Shown: positions 27,572-41,320 of the stretch, piece by piece
Layout of the letters: each line of letters opens with the position of its first letter
Numbering within the stretch: position 1 is the first letter of the stretch
Source: an uncultured Gammaproteobacteria bacterium
GTDB taxonomy: Bacteria > Pseudomonadota > Gammaproteobacteria > Pseudomonadales > Pseudohongiellaceae
NCBI GenBank assembly: GCA_913060975.1
Contig: CAJXVC010000002.1
Span: 248,001 to 312,000, forward strand
Direction of reading: 5' to 3'
DNA length: 64,000 nt
Translations under genes and position numbers: made by a program
Notes under the pieces: generated by a model
Database searches by the model: none
The model's input: only the letters and a program-made list of their open reading frames with translations
Told to the model about the DNA's origin: nothing

Positions 27572-30500
27572 ATGCCAGACACCCCCCAGACGCAACCGTT
27601 CGCCCATCTTCGAATCCATACCGAATACTCTATCCATGACGGACTCGTCAGAGTTGGTCCACTCATTGAGCGCCTGCGCGAGCTAAAAATGCCTGCTGTG
27701 GCCATGACTGATCTGGCCAATATGTTTGCCCTGATCAAGTTCTACAGTGGCGCTATCAAGGCAGGCATCAAGCCGGTGTCTGGTTGCGATGTCGTGGTGG
27801 AGAATGAAGCGGGGGTGCGCTCGAATCTCGTATTGCTGGTGCAGAACGAAGTGGGCTATCTCAATCTCACCAATCTCATCTCCGAGCTCTATACCCGCGC
27901 CGGCGGCCATGCTGAACCGATCCTGCGCATGGAATGGCTGAATGGGCGTACAGAAGGGCTGATTGCTTTGTCTGGCGCACAACAAAGTGATATCGGCAAA
28001 GCGCTGATGGCCAACGAAAACGATGAGGCAGCGCGCTTGCTGGCGCATTGGGAATCTCTGTTCCCGGAGCGTTTTTACCTCGAATTACAACGCATCGGCA
28101 AAGACGATGAAGAGATCTATATAGCTGCTGCCGTCAATCTGGCAATCAGCACGAATTGCCCCGTGGTAGCGACCAACAATGTGCGGTTTTTGGCGCAGGA
28201 AGACTTCGATGCCCATGAAGTGCGGGTCTGTATCAATGATCGCCGCACGCTGGATGATCCGCGCCGGCCGCGCAATTATACCGATCAGCAATACCTTAAA
28301 AGCGGAGCCGAGATGGCCGCCCTGTTCGCTGATATTCCCGAGGCTATTGCCAATGCTGGCGAAATTGTGCGGCGTTGCAATCTGTCGCTGACTCTGGGCG
28401 AACCCAGCCTGCCCAATTACCCGGTGCCAGAAGGCATGCAGCTGGAAGACTATCTGGCCAGCTTGTCGTCCTCAGGCTTGCAGAAGCGCTTGCAGAAATC
28501 ACATGCCGAACGCGCCGAAGACCCCGAGATATGCAAACCTTATCTCGAGCGCCTGGACCGTGAGCTGGGGATTATCAATCAGATGGGTTTTGCCGGGTAC
28601 TTCCTGATCGTGATGGAGTTTATCCAGTGGTCCAAGGAAAACGGCATTCCGGTAGGGCCAGGTCGTGGCTCCGGTGCCGGTTCAATTGTCGCTTATGCAT
28701 TGGGAATCACCGATCTTGATCCGTTGAAGTACGACCTGCTGTTTGAGCGATTCCTGAACCCGGAACGTGTCTCCATGCCTGACTTCGACGTGGATTTCTG
28801 CATGGAAGGGCGGGACCGCGTTATTCAACATGTCTCCGATCTCTATGGGGCCGAGGCGGTCTCGCAAATTATTACCTTCGGCACCATGGCAGCCAAAGCG
28901 GTAGTGCGCGATGTGGCGCGGGTGCAAGGCAAGCCTTATGCGCTGGCCGACAAGCTGTCCAAGCTGATTCCGTTTGAGCCCGGCATTACCTTAAAGAAAG
29001 CTTTTGAACAGGAACCGCAGCTGGGTGAATTCGTCGACAATGACGAGGACGCTCAGGAAATCATGGAGATGGCGTACAAGCTCGAAGGCATTACTCGCAA
29101 CGTGGGCAAGCACGCCGGCGGTGTAGTTATCGCACCCACCCGACTGACCGATTTCACGCCCTTGTATTGTGACGAGTCTGGCCAGGGCCTGGTCACCCAG
29201 TTTGACAAGAACGATGTTGAAACTGCCGGTCTGGTGAAATTCGACTTCCTCGGGTTGCGCACGCTGACGATCATCGATTGGGCCGTGAAGATGATCAATG
29301 CCAAACGCGAAGATCAGCCGCCGCTGGATGTGAATGATCTGCCACTCGATGACGCCAGCGTCTATGAGTTACTGCAAAAGGGCGAGACCACGGCAGTCTT
29401 CCAGCTGGAATCCCGGGGTATGAAAGACCTGATCAAGCGTCAGGTGCCCAGTAGTTTTGAAGACATTATCGCACTGGTAGCCTTGTTCCGGCCGGGGCCG
29501 TTGCAGTCAGGCATGGTTGACGACTTTATCGAACGCAAACACGGCCGGACTGAAGTGGTGTTTCCACACCCGGAGTTGGAACCGGTGTTAGCCAATACTT
29601 ATGGTGTGATTCTGTATCAGGAACAGGTGATGCAGATTGCCCAGGTGCTGGGTAATTACACGCTCGGTGGCGCTGATATCTTGCGTAAGGCCATGGGCAA
29701 GAAAAACCCGGCCGAGATGGCCAAACAGCGGGCGACTTTTACTGATGGTGCCACCGCGCGCGGTATTGACCCCAAATTGGCAGAATCCATCTTCGACTTG
29801 ATGGAAAAATTCGCCGGCTATGGTTTTAACAAATCGCACTCGGCAGCCTATGCCTTGGTTTCCTACCAGACGGCTTGGCTTAAGAAACACTATCCAGCCT
29901 ATTTCATGGCCGCGGTACTCTCTGCGGATATGCAGAATACCGACAAGATCGTTACCTTGATTGACGAGTGTCGCTCGATGGAGCTCACAGTCTTGCCGCC
30001 TGATGTCAATATGGGCCGGTTTAATTTCACGGTCAACGATGCCGGCGAAATCGTTTATGGGCTCGGCGCCATTAAAGGTCTCGGCGAGGGCCCGGTAGAG
30101 AAGTTGCTGGTGGCACTGGAAGACGGCCCCTTTGAAGATCTGTTTGATCTTTGTCAGCGGGTGGATTCGCAGTCGATTAACAAGCGCAGCATGGAAGCGC
30201 TGATTCGGGCGGGCGCACTGGACAAACTGGTGGCGGGCGATGCCGACCATTCACGGGCGCAACTTTCCGTCATGTTGCCATCGGCAGTACAGGCGGCCGA
30301 GCAGAGCAGCCGCAATGAAGCCAGCGGTGTCGAAGATCTGTTTGGTGGGATTGCACCAACAGAGCCAGCGCCTGAAGCCGATGGTGGTAGATTCAGCTTT
30401 AAGCCCTGGAGCGAACAGCAGCGCTTATTGGCTGAAAAAGAAACCCTGGGCTTGTATCTGTCCGGTCATCCGATTGATGAGCATCTTCACGAGTTGGATC

Positions 30501-31168
30501 AGCTCACGACAGCGCGGCTGGCTAATTTACGGCCCGAGCGCGGCCCACAAGTCGCCGCTGGTTTACTGCACGGTTATCGGTCGATGAAGAGCAAGGCCGG
30601 GGATACCATCGCATTTTTGACTCTGGATGACCGCACGGCGCGCTTTGAAGTGTCGCTGTTTGCCAAGGAATATGAGAAGTTTCGCGATCTCATTCAGAAA
30701 GACGAAATTCTCATTGTTGAATGCATTGTGAGCGTCGATGACTATACCGGCGGAACGCGGGGTAGAGCGCGGCAGGTGATGACGCTGGCCGAGGCGCGTA
30801 AGAAGCATATGCGGCAACTGGCGTTGCAGCTTGAAAGCGAACAATTGCCCGGTAATTTTTGTGATGTGCTGGAAGAGATTCTGGCACCTTATCGACGCCC
30901 TGCTACCGTTGCTCTGGAAGCGACAGGCACGACGGCAGTCACGCCAGATACTGCCGGGCAGGGTAATGGCGGGATGGCCCCGGAGGCCGCGCCAGAGCCC
31001 GGTTGCCGGGTTGTCGTTAACCTGCAACGCAGCGCCTCCAAAGGATGTATAATGCTCGGAGACGAATGGCAGGTAGCACCGGCCGACGAATTGATTCAAC
31101 GCTTGAAATCTGAATTTGGCCGGCACAATGTTGCCATGAAATACAACAAAGCTGCCGCGCCGATTTAA
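27572..31168 (+). CDS. dnaE: DNA polymerase III alpha subunit
   Basis: Replicative polymerase of the C family. The PHP domain is at the N-terminus ([20 protein letters not shown]), the palm holds [17 protein letters not shown] and the catalytic PDFDVDF, and fingers carry [20 protein letters not shown] helix-hairpin-helix, an OB fold (the region around [20 protein letters not shown]) and a tau-binding tail follow. 1198 residues is a little longer than E. coli (1160); the tail has an Ala/Gly/Pro-rich linker ([20 protein letters not shown]). It lies between rnhB and accA, the standard place. Confidence 0.98.
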   Translation: MPDTPQTQPFAHLRIHTEYSIHDGLVRVGPLIERLRELKMPAVAMTDLANMFALIKFYSGAIKAGIKPVSGCDVVVENEAGVRSNLVLLVQNEVGYLNLTNLISELYTRAGGHAEPILRMEWLNGRTEGLIALSGAQQSDIGKALMANENDEAARLLAHWESLFPERFYLELQRIGKDDEEIYIAAAVNLAISTNCPVVATNNVRFLAQEDFDAHEVRVCINDRRTLDDPRRPRNYTDQQYLKSGAEMAALFADIPEAIANAGEIVRRCNLSLTLGEPSLPNYPVPEGMQLEDYLASLSSSGLQKRLQKSHAERAEDPEICKPYLERLDRELGIINQMGFAGYFLIVMEFIQWSKENGIPVGPGRGSGAGSIVAYALGITDLDPLKYDLLFERFLNPERVSMPDFDVDFCMEGRDRVIQHVSDLYGAEAVSQIITFGTMAAKAVVRDVARVQGKPYALADKLSKLIPFEPGITLKKAFEQEPQLGEFVDNDEDAQEIMEMAYKLEGITRNVGKHAGGVVIAPTRLTDFTPLYCDESGQGLVTQFDKNDVETAGLVKFDFLGLRTLTIIDWAVKMINAKREDQPPLDVNDLPLDDASVYELLQKGETTAVFQLESRGMKDLIKRQVPSSFEDIIALVALFRPGPLQSGMVDDFIERKHGRTEVVFPHPELEPVLANTYGVILYQEQVMQIAQVLGNYTLGGADILRKAMGKKNPAEMAKQRATFTDGATARGIDPKLAESIFDLMEKFAGYGFNKSHSAAYALVSYQTAWLKKHYPAYFMAAVLSADMQNTDKIVTLIDECRSMELTVLPPDVNMGRFNFTVNDAGEIVYGLGAIKGLGEGPVEKLLVALEDGPFEDLFDLCQRVDSQSINKRSMEALIRAGALDKLVAGDADHSRAQLSVMLPSAVQAAEQSSRNEASGVEDLFGGIAPTEPAPEADGGRFSFKPWSEQQRLLAEKETLGLYLSGHPIDEHLHELDQLTTARLANLRPERGPQVAAGLLHGYRSMKSKAGDTIAFLTLDDRTARFEVSLFAKEYEKFRDLIQKDEILIVECIVSVDDYTGGTRGRARQVMTLAEARKKHMRQLALQLESEQLPGNFCDVLEEILAPYRRPATVALEATGTTAVTPDTAGQGNGGMAPEAAPEPGCRVVVNLQRSASKGCIMLGDEWQVAPADELIQRLKSEFGRHNVAMKYNKAAAPI

Positions 31169-31191
31169 TTGTCAGAATTATTGGAACTTGC

Positions 31192-32145
31192 ATGGACCCG
31201 AATTACCTCGACTTTGAACAACCTATTGCCGATCTCGAAGCCAAAATCAGTGAGCTGCGACTGGTTGGCAGTGACAGCGATCTGGATATCAACGAAGAGA
31301 TCCAGAATCTGCAAAACAAAAGCACACGTCTGACGGAAAAAATATACGCCAATCTGTCATCGTGGCAGATTTCGCAAGTGGCCCGTCATCCGCTGCGGCC
31401 TTATACGCTGGATTATATTCATCACATCTTCGATGATTTCGAGGAGTTGCATGGCGACCGCCTGTTTGCCGATGATCTGTCCATTGTGGGCGGCTTGGCA
31501 CAGTTGGACGGTCGGCCAGTGATGATTATCGGGCATCAAAAGGGTCGCGGAACCAAAGACAAGGTACGGCATAATTTTGGCATGCCACGCCCGGAAGGCT
31601 ATCGCAAGGCGCGACGCCTTGTGCGACTGGCTGAGCGTTATAACCTGCCAGTGCTGACATTTATTGATACACCTGGCGCCTATCCTGGAATGGACTCAGA
31701 AGAGCGCGGCATCAATGAAGCCATTGCTGAAAACATGGCTTTGATGTCTCGTATCCGCACGCCACTGATTGCGACAGTTACTGGTGAAGCCAATTCCGGT
31801 GGCGCGATTGCCATTGGTGTTGCCGATCAGCTGAATATGTTGCAGTACTCGACTTATACAGTCATTACGCCGGAAGGCTGTGCCACCATCTTGTGGAAAT
31901 CATCCGACTACGCGTCAGCCGCAGCCGAGGCCATGGGCGTCACATCAGAGCGACTGCAGGAGTTGGGTATTGTCGATCATACGATTCCCGAGCCATTGGG
32001 TGGTGCGCATCGCAATGTTGCCGCTGCGGCCGCCAATATCAAGGCCTCCCTGATTGAACAGCTCGATAAATTACAGGCCATGGATCTGGATGCGTTGGTT
32101 TCTCGACGCTACAAGCGTCTGATGAGTTACGGCGTCGCTGACTAG
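31192..32145 (+). CDS. accA: Acetyl-CoA carboxylase carboxyltransferase alpha subunit
   Basis: With AccD it transfers CO2 from carboxybiotin to acetyl-CoA, giving malonyl-CoA. The N-terminal coiled region ([11 protein letters not shown]) precedes the crotonase-like core: [29 protein letters not shown] and the oxyanion-region [15 protein letters not shown]. 317 residues is typical. ATG has no strong GGAGG but sits 23 bases after dnaE, its usual partner. Confidence 0.98.
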   Translation: MDPNYLDFEQPIADLEAKISELRLVGSDSDLDINEEIQNLQNKSTRLTEKIYANLSSWQISQVARHPLRPYTLDYIHHIFDDFEELHGDRLFADDLSIVGGLAQLDGRPVMIIGHQKGRGTKDKVRHNFGMPRPEGYRKARRLVRLAERYNLPVLTFIDTPGAYPGMDSEERGINEAIAENMALMSRIRTPLIATVTGEANSGGAIAIGVADQLNMLQYSTYTVITPEGCATILWKSSDYASAAAEAMGVTSERLQELGIVDHTIPEPLGGAHRNVAAAAANIKASLIEQLDKLQAMDLDALVSRRYKRLMSYGVAD

Positions 32146-32183
32146 GCTGCGATTTGCCAGCTAGCCCTGTTACCATGCCGGGT

Positions 32184-33542
32184 ATGTCTGAATTACATCC
32201 GCTTGCTTTACGTTTTGCGTCTGCCATGCAGGCGCTGCCGCCTGCTGCCACAGTGCGTGTAGGGCTCAGCGGGGGCATGGATTCTGTTTCCCTGTTGGCG
32301 TTGCTGAGTGACTATCAGCGCGCACACAATCCCCCCTGGCAACTGGCAGCCATTCACGTCAATCACGGCCTGCAATCTGAGGCACATGAATGGCAGGCCT
32401 TCTGTGAGCAGCTCTGCCGCAAACTCGATATTCCTCTGAACGTTCGAAAAGTCACCGTTTCCAGCACCGGTTCGCTGGAAGCAGCAGCCCGGGAGGCCCG
32501 TTATGGCGCATTCTCGCAGGTGCTGACAGCGCAAGACGTCCTGGTGCTGGCGCAGCATCTGGATGATCAGCTTGAGACTTTGTTGCTCCGCCTGATGCGA
32601 GGCTCAGGACCGACCGGGTTATCAGGTATGCCCCGATCCCGACCCCTCGGGCAGGCGACGTTGTTCCGTCCGCTACTGGATTGCAAGCGTGATGAACTGT
32701 TGGCGTATGCGCAGGCCAATGCGCTGGAGTGGAAAGAAGATCCTTCAAATTCCAATATCGAATTTGATCGTAATTACTGTCGTCAGCGTGTGCTGCCGCA
32801 ACTGGCCGAACGCTGGCCCGGCTACCGCGATAGCTGGCTGAAGAGCCAGTCGCTGCTGGCAGAATCAAATGTGCTACTCACCGAGCTTGCTGCTGCAGAC
32901 TTGCAGTCTATTGGCGAGGATGAAGGTGGTAGTTTGAACTTAAGCAAACTGCAGAACTTGAGCCAGCCGCGACAACGCAATCTATTGCGCCATTGGTTGG
33001 GGGGGCTGGGTGTGCAGGAGCCGGGTTGGAATGTGTTGCAGCAATTGAGCAAGGAAGTCATTCCTGCGGGCAACGACAGCAAAGCCTTTGTCGAGTTTGA
33101 CGAGATTAGTCTGCGGGTGGCTGGCGGTCGCTTGCAGGCGTTGCGCTTGCCGGCGTTACCTGGCGAGCAGGGTCAACACTGGAATGCCGTAGAAAATGGT
33201 CAACTCCATTTGCCAGACAATGGCGCGTTGTTAGCGGCGCCGGTCATGGGGCAGGGGTTGGGCCGGATCCATGCTGATGCGCTGGAGATTCGTTACCGCC
33301 GCGGCGGGGAATCTATTCGACTGCCAGGCCGTCCGACCAAATCACTGAAGAAGCTGTTACAGGAAGAAGGCTACGCGCCTTGGCTGCGCGAGCGTTTGCC
33401 ACTGTTGTATGAGGGCGAGCGCCTGGTTTGCATTCCCGGCTTTGGTCCGCTCACCGAATGCGCCGCAAAACCAGACGAGCCCGGCATTGTCATCGATTGG
33501 CAGGCACCGCAGTTTGCAGTACGGCCGCAGTCTGACCTGTGA
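32184..33542 (+). CDS. tilS: tRNA(Ile)-lysidine synthetase
   Basis: Adds lysine to C34 of tRNA-Ile(CAU), so that it reads AUA and is charged with isoleucine. PP-loop SGGMDS (in VRVGLSGGMDSVSLL) near residue 28-33, followed by AIHVNHGL. A C-terminal TilS substrate-binding domain ends with QEEGYAPWLRERLPLLYEG and FGPLTE. The start is uncertain: ATG at 32184 (MSELHPLALRF), ATG at 32175 and TTG at 32154 are in frame and none has a good ribosome site; 32184 gives the most usual N-terminal length. Confidence 0.93.
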   Translation: MSELHPLALRFASAMQALPPAATVRVGLSGGMDSVSLLALLSDYQRAHNPPWQLAAIHVNHGLQSEAHEWQAFCEQLCRKLDIPLNVRKVTVSSTGSLEAAAREARYGAFSQVLTAQDVLVLAQHLDDQLETLLLRLMRGSGPTGLSGMPRSRPLGQATLFRPLLDCKRDELLAYAQANALEWKEDPSNSNIEFDRNYCRQRVLPQLAERWPGYRDSWLKSQSLLAESNVLLTELAAADLQSIGEDEGGSLNLSKLQNLSQPRQRNLLRHWLGGLGVQEPGWNVLQQLSKEVIPAGNDSKAFVEFDEISLRVAGGRLQALRLPALPGEQGQHWNAVENGQLHLPDNGALLAAPVMGQGLGRIHADALEIRYRRGGESIRLPGRPTKSLKKLLQEEGYAPWLRERLPLLYEGERLVCIPGFGPLTECAAKPDEPGIVIDWQAPQFAVRPQSDL

Positions 33543-33580
33543 GCCACTGGCATTTTTACCAACTTGATGCACACTTCACA

Positions 33581-35362
<1,782 letters not shown>

Positions 35363-35397
35363 CGCCAAAACCAGTCACTCCAGAACATCTATAACAA

Positions 35398-35421
35398 GAG
35401 TCGGTCGGGGCGGGCCGACTC
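35398..35421 (+). other. Stable hairpin between pyrG and kdsA
   Basis: GAGTCGG and CCGACTC (35398-35404, 35415-35421) pair perfectly around a GC-rich loop in the 99-base gap. No T tract follows, so it is not a typical terminator. It may protect the pyrG 3' end or separate expression of the two genes. Confidence 0.4.
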
Positions 35422-35461
35422 AATGACCCGAAACAGCTAGCCCAAGGACTGCAACATCCCC

Positions 35462-36307
35462 ATGAGCACCCAACAGCTTACTATCGCGGACATCACGGTC
35501 GCGAATGATCAGCCTTTTGTCCTGTTTGGGGGGATGAATGTGCTCGAATCGAGAGATCTGGCCATGCAGGTGGCGGAATCCTTCAAGGAAACCGCCAGTC
35601 AGCTTGGTATCCCCTACGTCTTCAAGGCCTCGTTCGACAAGGCCAACCGCTCATCCAAGGACTCTTTTCGCGGGCCCGGACTCGACACCGGCCTGAAATG
35701 GCTGGCCGAGATCAAGGAACAATTTGCGGTGCCCATTATTACTGATCTGCATGAGCCCGCTCAGGCCAAGCCGGTAGCCGAAGTGGCGGATGTCATCCAG
35801 TTGCCTGCGTTTCTGTCGCGCCAGACCGATCTGGTGGTGGCGATGGCCGAAACGGGCGCTGTGGTTAACATCAAAAAGGCGCAATTTCTGGCGCCCCAGG
35901 AAATGGGCCATATTCTGGCCAAATTCAAGGCCGCTGGTAACGACCAATTGATGCTGTGCGAGCGGGGCAGCAGTTTTGGCTATAACAACCTGATCGTCGA
36001 CATGCTGGGCTTTTCTGTACTGAAAGAGTTCGGTTATCCGGTGATCTTTGATGCTACTCACGCACTGCAACGACCCGGTGGTCGCGCTGACAGTGCCGGT
36101 GGTCGCCGCGCGGATGTCACCACTTTGTCCCGGGCAGGTTTATCGCAAGGTATTGCGGGCTTGTTTATCGAGGCGCATCCGGATCCCGATGCTGCCAAGT
36201 GTGATGGTCCCTGTGCGTTGCGTTTGCGGCAACTGCATCCGTTCCTGAAGCAAATGCGGGACCTAGACGTGCTGATCAAGTCCATGCCGGTGCTGGATAC
36301 GGCCTGA
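35462..36307 (+). CDS. kdsA: 3-deoxy-8-phosphooctulonate (Kdo-8-P) synthase
   Basis: Condenses phosphoenolpyruvate with arabinose 5-phosphate to make Kdo-8-phosphate for the LPS inner core. [21 protein letters not shown] begins the TIM barrel and [12 protein letters not shown] carries the PEP-binding Lys. [14 protein letters not shown] is also typical. 281 residues is standard. ATG at 35462 gives the normal N-terminus. Adjacent to eno, which supplies PEP, as in Pseudomonas. Confidence 0.97.
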   Translation: MSTQQLTIADITVANDQPFVLFGGMNVLESRDLAMQVAESFKETASQLGIPYVFKASFDKANRSSKDSFRGPGLDTGLKWLAEIKEQFAVPIITDLHEPAQAKPVAEVADVIQLPAFLSRQTDLVVAMAETGAVVNIKKAQFLAPQEMGHILAKFKAAGNDQLMLCERGSSFGYNNLIVDMLGFSVLKEFGYPVIFDATHALQRPGGRADSAGGRRADVTTLSRAGLSQGIAGLFIEAHPDPDAAKCDGPCALRLRQLHPFLKQMRDLDVLIKSMPVLDTA

Positions 36308-36363
36308 GCAAGCGCACCGGCCCTCAATCATAAGCTCGATTATAAATTAAGAAAGTATATTAA

Positions 36364-37671
<1,308 letters not shown>

Positions 37672-37715
37672 AGATGCGCAACAGACATTAGCCTGACATC
37701 AGGCGCAGGGGAATT

Positions 37716-37985
37716 ATGAAAGCATTGTTCACCACGCTGGGGATTATTTTCATCGTGCTGCAATACAAATTGTGGCTCGGTGAAGACAGCGTGCGTGCGT
37801 TGAACATGCTGGAAGAAGATCTGGCCGCACAGCGTGCCGTTAACGAGGAGTTGGCGGCGCGCAATGATGAGCTGGAAGTGGAAGTGCTGGATCTGAAAAA
37901 TGGGCTTGAGGCCGTCGAAGAACGTGCCCGTTCAGAACTGGGTATGATTGGCGAAGATGAGACATTCTTTCTGATCGTAGAGTAA
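37716..37985 (+). CDS. ftsB: Cell division protein FtsB
   Basis: Small bitopic membrane protein of the FtsQLB complex, which activates septal peptidoglycan synthesis. The 89 residues start with one transmembrane segment (ALFTTLGIIFIVLQYKLWL) and continue as a coiled coil with the typical RALNMLEEDLAAQRAVNEEL, ending in RSELGMIGEDETFF, a conserved FtsB C-terminal motif. It lies between eno and ispD, its usual place. Confidence 0.94.
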   Translation: MKALFTTLGIIFIVLQYKLWLGEDSVRALNMLEEDLAAQRAVNEELAARNDELEVEVLDLKNGLEAVEERARSELGMIGEDETFFLIVE

Positions 37986-38042
37986 GCCCGCAATGACGAA
38001 CAGGTAGCCATCCGGTGTCACGCATCGACGGCTGACAAACTT

Positions 38043-38792
38043 ATGAATATTTGGGCTATTGTGCCAGCCGCTGGCATCGGACGTCGTATGGCGCCGATTC
38101 TCCCTGAACAAGACGCAAGACAAGTTCCCAATACTGTCGCCAGACAGGTTCCCAAACAATACCGTGAAGTGGCTGGCCAGCCTGTGCTTGCGCACTCCCT
38201 GTTAAAACTTCTCGCCTTGCCCGAGCTGGAGCAAGTGGTCGTCGTCCTGCATCCTGATGATGAACATTTTGCGCGTCTGGCCATTGCTCGCAATGCCAAA
38301 GTCATCAGTACTACAGGTGGCAAGGAACGTCAGGATTCGGTGCTCAATGGGCTGGCGGCACTAAGTGAGGCACAAGCAGACGACTGGGTGTTGGTGCACG
38401 ATGCAGTGCGCCCTTGCGTAACCGTGGCTGACTTGCAAAAGCTGCTTACGACGCTCGCTGATCACCCCGTAGGTGGATTGTTAGGTGCGCCAGTGGACAG
38501 CACCTTGAAAGCGGTCGATGACAATAGCGTTGTTACGGGTACGGTTGATCGCAGTAGGCTTTGGCAAGCCTATACGCCACAGATGTTTCGCGTCGGGCAA
38601 TTACGCAAGGCCATGCAGCAAGCCAGTGATAGCAAGAAAGCCATTACTGATGAGGCTTCGGCAATCGAGGCGTACGGCTTGCAGCCGCAACTGGTGCTGG
38701 GCAACAAACACAATATCAAAATCACCCATGAGAGCGACCTGCAGCTGGCAGATTGGCTGTTGCAAGAGCAGCTCAGGGCAGGGAGCTCGTGA
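38043..38792 (+). CDS. ispD: 2-C-methyl-D-erythritol 4-phosphate cytidylyltransferase
   Basis: Third step of the MEP pathway: CTP plus MEP gives CDP-ME. The N-terminal nucleotide motif VPAAGIGRRM (residues 7-16) should lead within about six residues to PKQY. Here PKQY is at 37-40 because of an insertion of roughly 15-17 residues that includes the repeated octet ARQVPNTV / ARQVPKQY. The rest is normal: VLVHDAVRPCV, VTDEASAIEA-like ITDEASAIEAYG and a C-terminal KITHESDLQLAD. 249 residues against about 230-236 usually. The gene remains open, so the enzyme is likely active. Confidence 0.95.
   Translation: MNIWAIVPAAGIGRRMAPILPEQDARQVPNTVARQVPKQYREVAGQPVLAHSLLKLLALPELEQVVVVLHPDDEHFARLAIARNAKVISTTGGKERQDSVLNGLAALSEAQADDWVLVHDAVRPCVTVADLQKLLTTLADHPVGGLLGAPVDSTLKAVDDNSVVTGTVDRSRLWQAYTPQMFRVGQLRKAMQQASDSKKAITDEASAIEAYGLQPQLVLGNKHNIKITHESDLQLADWLLQEQLRAGSS
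38115..38162 (+). repeat. 24-bp in-frame tandem duplication in ispD
   Basis: Bases 38115-38138 and 38139-38162 encode ARQVPNTV and ARQVPKQY, with most bases shared (both start GC.AGACA.GTTCCCAA). The second copy carries the conserved PKQY motif. This accounts for part of the extra loop length in IspD. Confidence 0.75.
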
Positions 38793-38847
38793 GTAGCTTC
38801 ATTAAAGTCGTTGCTTCCGGGTTTCGACGACGATTGGAGAGTGCAGC

Positions 38848-39351
38848 ATGACGACACAGGCAATGCGAATTGGCCACGGCTTTGATGTGCATCGCTTCAG
38901 TGCCGAATTCAATGCCGACAAGCCACTGACACTGGGCGGATGTGTCATTCCCGAGGCAATGAGTCTGGAAGCTCACTCCGATGGTGATGTGGTGTTGCAC
39001 GCCGTGTGTGATGCCATTTTGGGTGCGGTGGCAGCAGGTGATATTGGCGATTTGTTCCCCGATACCGATCCGGCGTTTGCCGGCGCAGACAGCGGCGTGC
39101 TGTTGAACCAGGTTCTGGCTTTGGCCAACGAGCGCGGTTATGTGCCCGGCAATGTGGATGTCACAGTGGTCGCGCAAGTACCCAAACTTGCCAAACATCG
39201 TCAGGCGATGCAGCAACGTCTGGCCGAACTTCTCAAGCTTGGTAGCGACAGCGTCAACATCAAGGCCACGACAACCGAACGGCTGGGCTATGTCGGCCGC
39301 GAAGAGGGCATTGCCTGTCATTGTGTCGTCTTGTTGGCTGCACATTCATGA
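38848..39351 (+). CDS. ispF: 2-C-methyl-D-erythritol 2,4-cyclodiphosphate synthase
   Basis: Fifth MEP pathway step. Zinc ligands are in [11 protein letters not shown] (residues 7-17) and [19 protein letters not shown]; the 3' segment has [20 protein letters not shown]. 167 residues; a conserved homotrimer. The stop overlaps the ATG of truD by 4 bases. It follows ispD by 55 bases, so ispD and ispF are cotranscribed rather than fused. Confidence 0.97.
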   Translation: MTTQAMRIGHGFDVHRFSAEFNADKPLTLGGCVIPEAMSLEAHSDGDVVLHAVCDAILGAVAAGDIGDLFPDTDPAFAGADSGVLLNQVLALANERGYVPGNVDVTVVAQVPKLAKHRQAMQQRLAELLKLGSDSVNIKATTTERLGYVGREEGIACHCVVLLAAHS

Positions 39352-40580
39352 GCCAAGTGCCTGCTGCCGATTTTCGGCAACTCGATGCCCTCGAGTACGC
39401 CGGCGGCCGACCCGCAATCAGTGCCTGGTTAAAAACCGATTTTCAGGATTTCAAAGTCGATGAAGAGTTGGGCTTTGTGCCGACCGGATCCGGTGAGCAT
39501 CTGTATTTGCATGTGCGCAAGACTGACTACACGACGACGCAGGCAGCCCGACGCCTTGCCGAAGTGACCGGTGTGCCTTTACGCGATGTTGGTTACTCAG
39601 GCATGAAAGACCGCCGCGGTGAATGCACACAATGGTTTAGCCTGAAATTACCACCGGCTGACGAGTCTTCCCTGCAACACTTTGAAGACGCGGGAATTCA
39701 GGTGCTGAAGAGTCAGCGCAACAAGAAAAAGCTGCGCGTCGGCTCCCATAAAGCTAACCGATTTCGCTTGCGCCTGCGGCATTGTCAGGGTGAGCAAGCT
39801 GAATTCGAGCAACGTCTGGCGCGTATTTCCAAAGAAGGCGTCCCCAATTACTTTGGCGCACAACGTTTCGGCAAAGAGCTCAGCAATATTCACCAGGTAC
39901 TGGCGCTTATCGATGCGGCTGGGCAGCCGAAAGCCTTGGCAGACAATGATAGCGTTCGGCCGCGAATGGGCCGACAGCGGCGCGGCATGTTGTATTCGGC
40001 AGGTCGAGCCTATTTGTTCAATCAGGTATTGTCGCAGCGTCTCGCCTTGCAGCAGTGGAATCAGTATGTGCCCGGCGATGTGCTTAATCTCGATGGTACC
40101 CAGCGCTGTTTCGCAGTAGCGCCTGAGGAATGGGATGACACACTGCAAGCCAGATTGGCCAGTTTCGATATTCACCCTACCGGACCGCTGCCGGGCCGTG
40201 TGCTTGCGACTGACAAGTATGTACCGCAGGCGCAATCGGCCGATATTGAAGAAGCGGTATTGGCGAATTACGCGACGCTGGTTGCCGGTCTGATCAAGCA
40301 GGGTTTGGAGGCCGCACGGCGGCCACTGCGCTTTCAGGCAATCAACTTGCAGTGGCAGTGGTCAACTGGTGAAGGCCTGCAAGAGCAGTTGAATGATGGC
40401 CGGGAAGGCAGCAGAGATGAAAACCCGGGTGAGAGCCTGGATGAAAGTCAGTATGAAAGCCCGGCCACAGACGAGAAAATTCTGGAATTGAGTTTTCAAT
40501 TACCACGCGGGGCTTATGCAACGAGCCTGTTGCGTGAACTATGTATCGCACACGAGCCGAACAGGAAATCCAGTCATTGA
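39348..40580 (+). CDS. truD: tRNA pseudouridine(13) synthase TruD
   Basis: Makes pseudouridine at position 13 of tRNA-Glu. The catalytic Asp is in [17 protein letters not shown] and the conserved NYFGAQRFG follows. ATG at 39348 overlaps ispF in ATGA and is chosen over an upstream in-frame reading. The protein has 410 residues against 349 in E. coli. Much of the excess is an acidic low-complexity insertion at about residues 341-377 (from [20 protein letters not shown] to ESPATDEK), between the conserved LQWQW and [18 protein letters not shown]. Its last 40 bases overlap the first reading of pcm. Confidence 0.95.
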   Translation: MSQVPAADFRQLDALEYAGGRPAISAWLKTDFQDFKVDEELGFVPTGSGEHLYLHVRKTDYTTTQAARRLAEVTGVPLRDVGYSGMKDRRGECTQWFSLKLPPADESSLQHFEDAGIQVLKSQRNKKKLRVGSHKANRFRLRLRHCQGEQAEFEQRLARISKEGVPNYFGAQRFGKELSNIHQVLALIDAAGQPKALADNDSVRPRMGRQRRGMLYSAGRAYLFNQVLSQRLALQQWNQYVPGDVLNLDGTQRCFAVAPEEWDDTLQARLASFDIHPTGPLPGRVLATDKYVPQAQSADIEEAVLANYATLVAGLIKQGLEAARRPLRFQAINLQWQWSTGEGLQEQLNDGREGSRDENPGESLDESQYESPATDEKILELSFQLPRGAYATSLLRELCIAHEPNRKSSH

Positions 40581-41248
40581 TTGAAAAGAAGAATCTCAGC
40601 GGCATCGGAATGACGTCGCAACGTACGCGAGAACGGTTGTTAGGCCGGTTAATGGATCAGGGCATTGACTGCATGGCGGTGCTGGATGTTATCCGTTCAA
40701 CACCACGCCATATTTTCCTCGATGAAGCACTGTCCCATCGTGCCTATGAAGATGTCGCCTTGCCGATTGGGCACAACCAGACAATCTCGCAACCTTATGT
40801 GGTTGCCCGCATGACCGAGGCGCTATTCAAGAGTGGCTCATTGGATCGGGTGCTGGAGATAGGCACCGGTTGCGGATACCAGACCGCTGTCATCTCACGA
40901 TTGGCGGGCAGGGTGTTTACGGTTGAGCGCATCAAGCCCTTGCTGGATCGCGCCAAAAAGAACTTGCGCTTGTTGAAGTGTCGCAACGTAGAATTCAAGC
41001 ACGATGATGGCTCATTGGGTTGGTCGGAGCGCGGTCCTTACGATGCTATTATCACCACCGCAGCGCCACAACATATCCCGCGCGAATTGCTCGGCCAGCT
41101 TGCTGATGGCGGTCGTTTGATCATTCCGGTCGGTGGCGATGCCGGGCAGGAACTCAAACTCATTACCCGGGAAGGGGATGAGCTGCATGAGCAAACGCTG
41201 GAGATGGTACGTTTCGTTCCGTTGTTATCGGGTCAATTGCAACATTAA
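40541..41248 (+). CDS. pcm: Protein-L-isoaspartate O-methyltransferase
   Basis: Methylates isoaspartyl residues in aged proteins to start their repair. The SAM motif is [19 protein letters not shown] and the family's RTPRH-like [12 protein letters not shown] and [17 protein letters not shown] are present. Two starts are possible: ATG at 40541, which overlaps truD by 40 bases, or ATG at 40610 ([10 protein letters not shown]), which matches the N-terminus of Pseudomonas Pcm. The gene normally follows surE; here it touches truD directly and surE is missing. Confidence 0.94.
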   Translation: MYRTRAEQEIQSLIEKKNLSGIGMTSQRTRERLLGRLMDQGIDCMAVLDVIRSTPRHIFLDEALSHRAYEDVALPIGHNQTISQPYVVARMTEALFKSGSLDRVLEIGTGCGYQTAVISRLAGRVFTVERIKPLLDRAKKNLRLLKCRNVEFKHDDGSLGWSERGPYDAIITTAAPQHIPRELLGQLADGGRLIIPVGGDAGQELKLITREGDELHEQTLEMVRFVPLLSGQLQH

Positions 41249-41320
41249 ATGCTGTGAATTAGCGCCGGCAAGCAAGCATTGATTGGCCAGCGTTTTCGTA
41301 TCAGTTCAGGATCAAAAACA

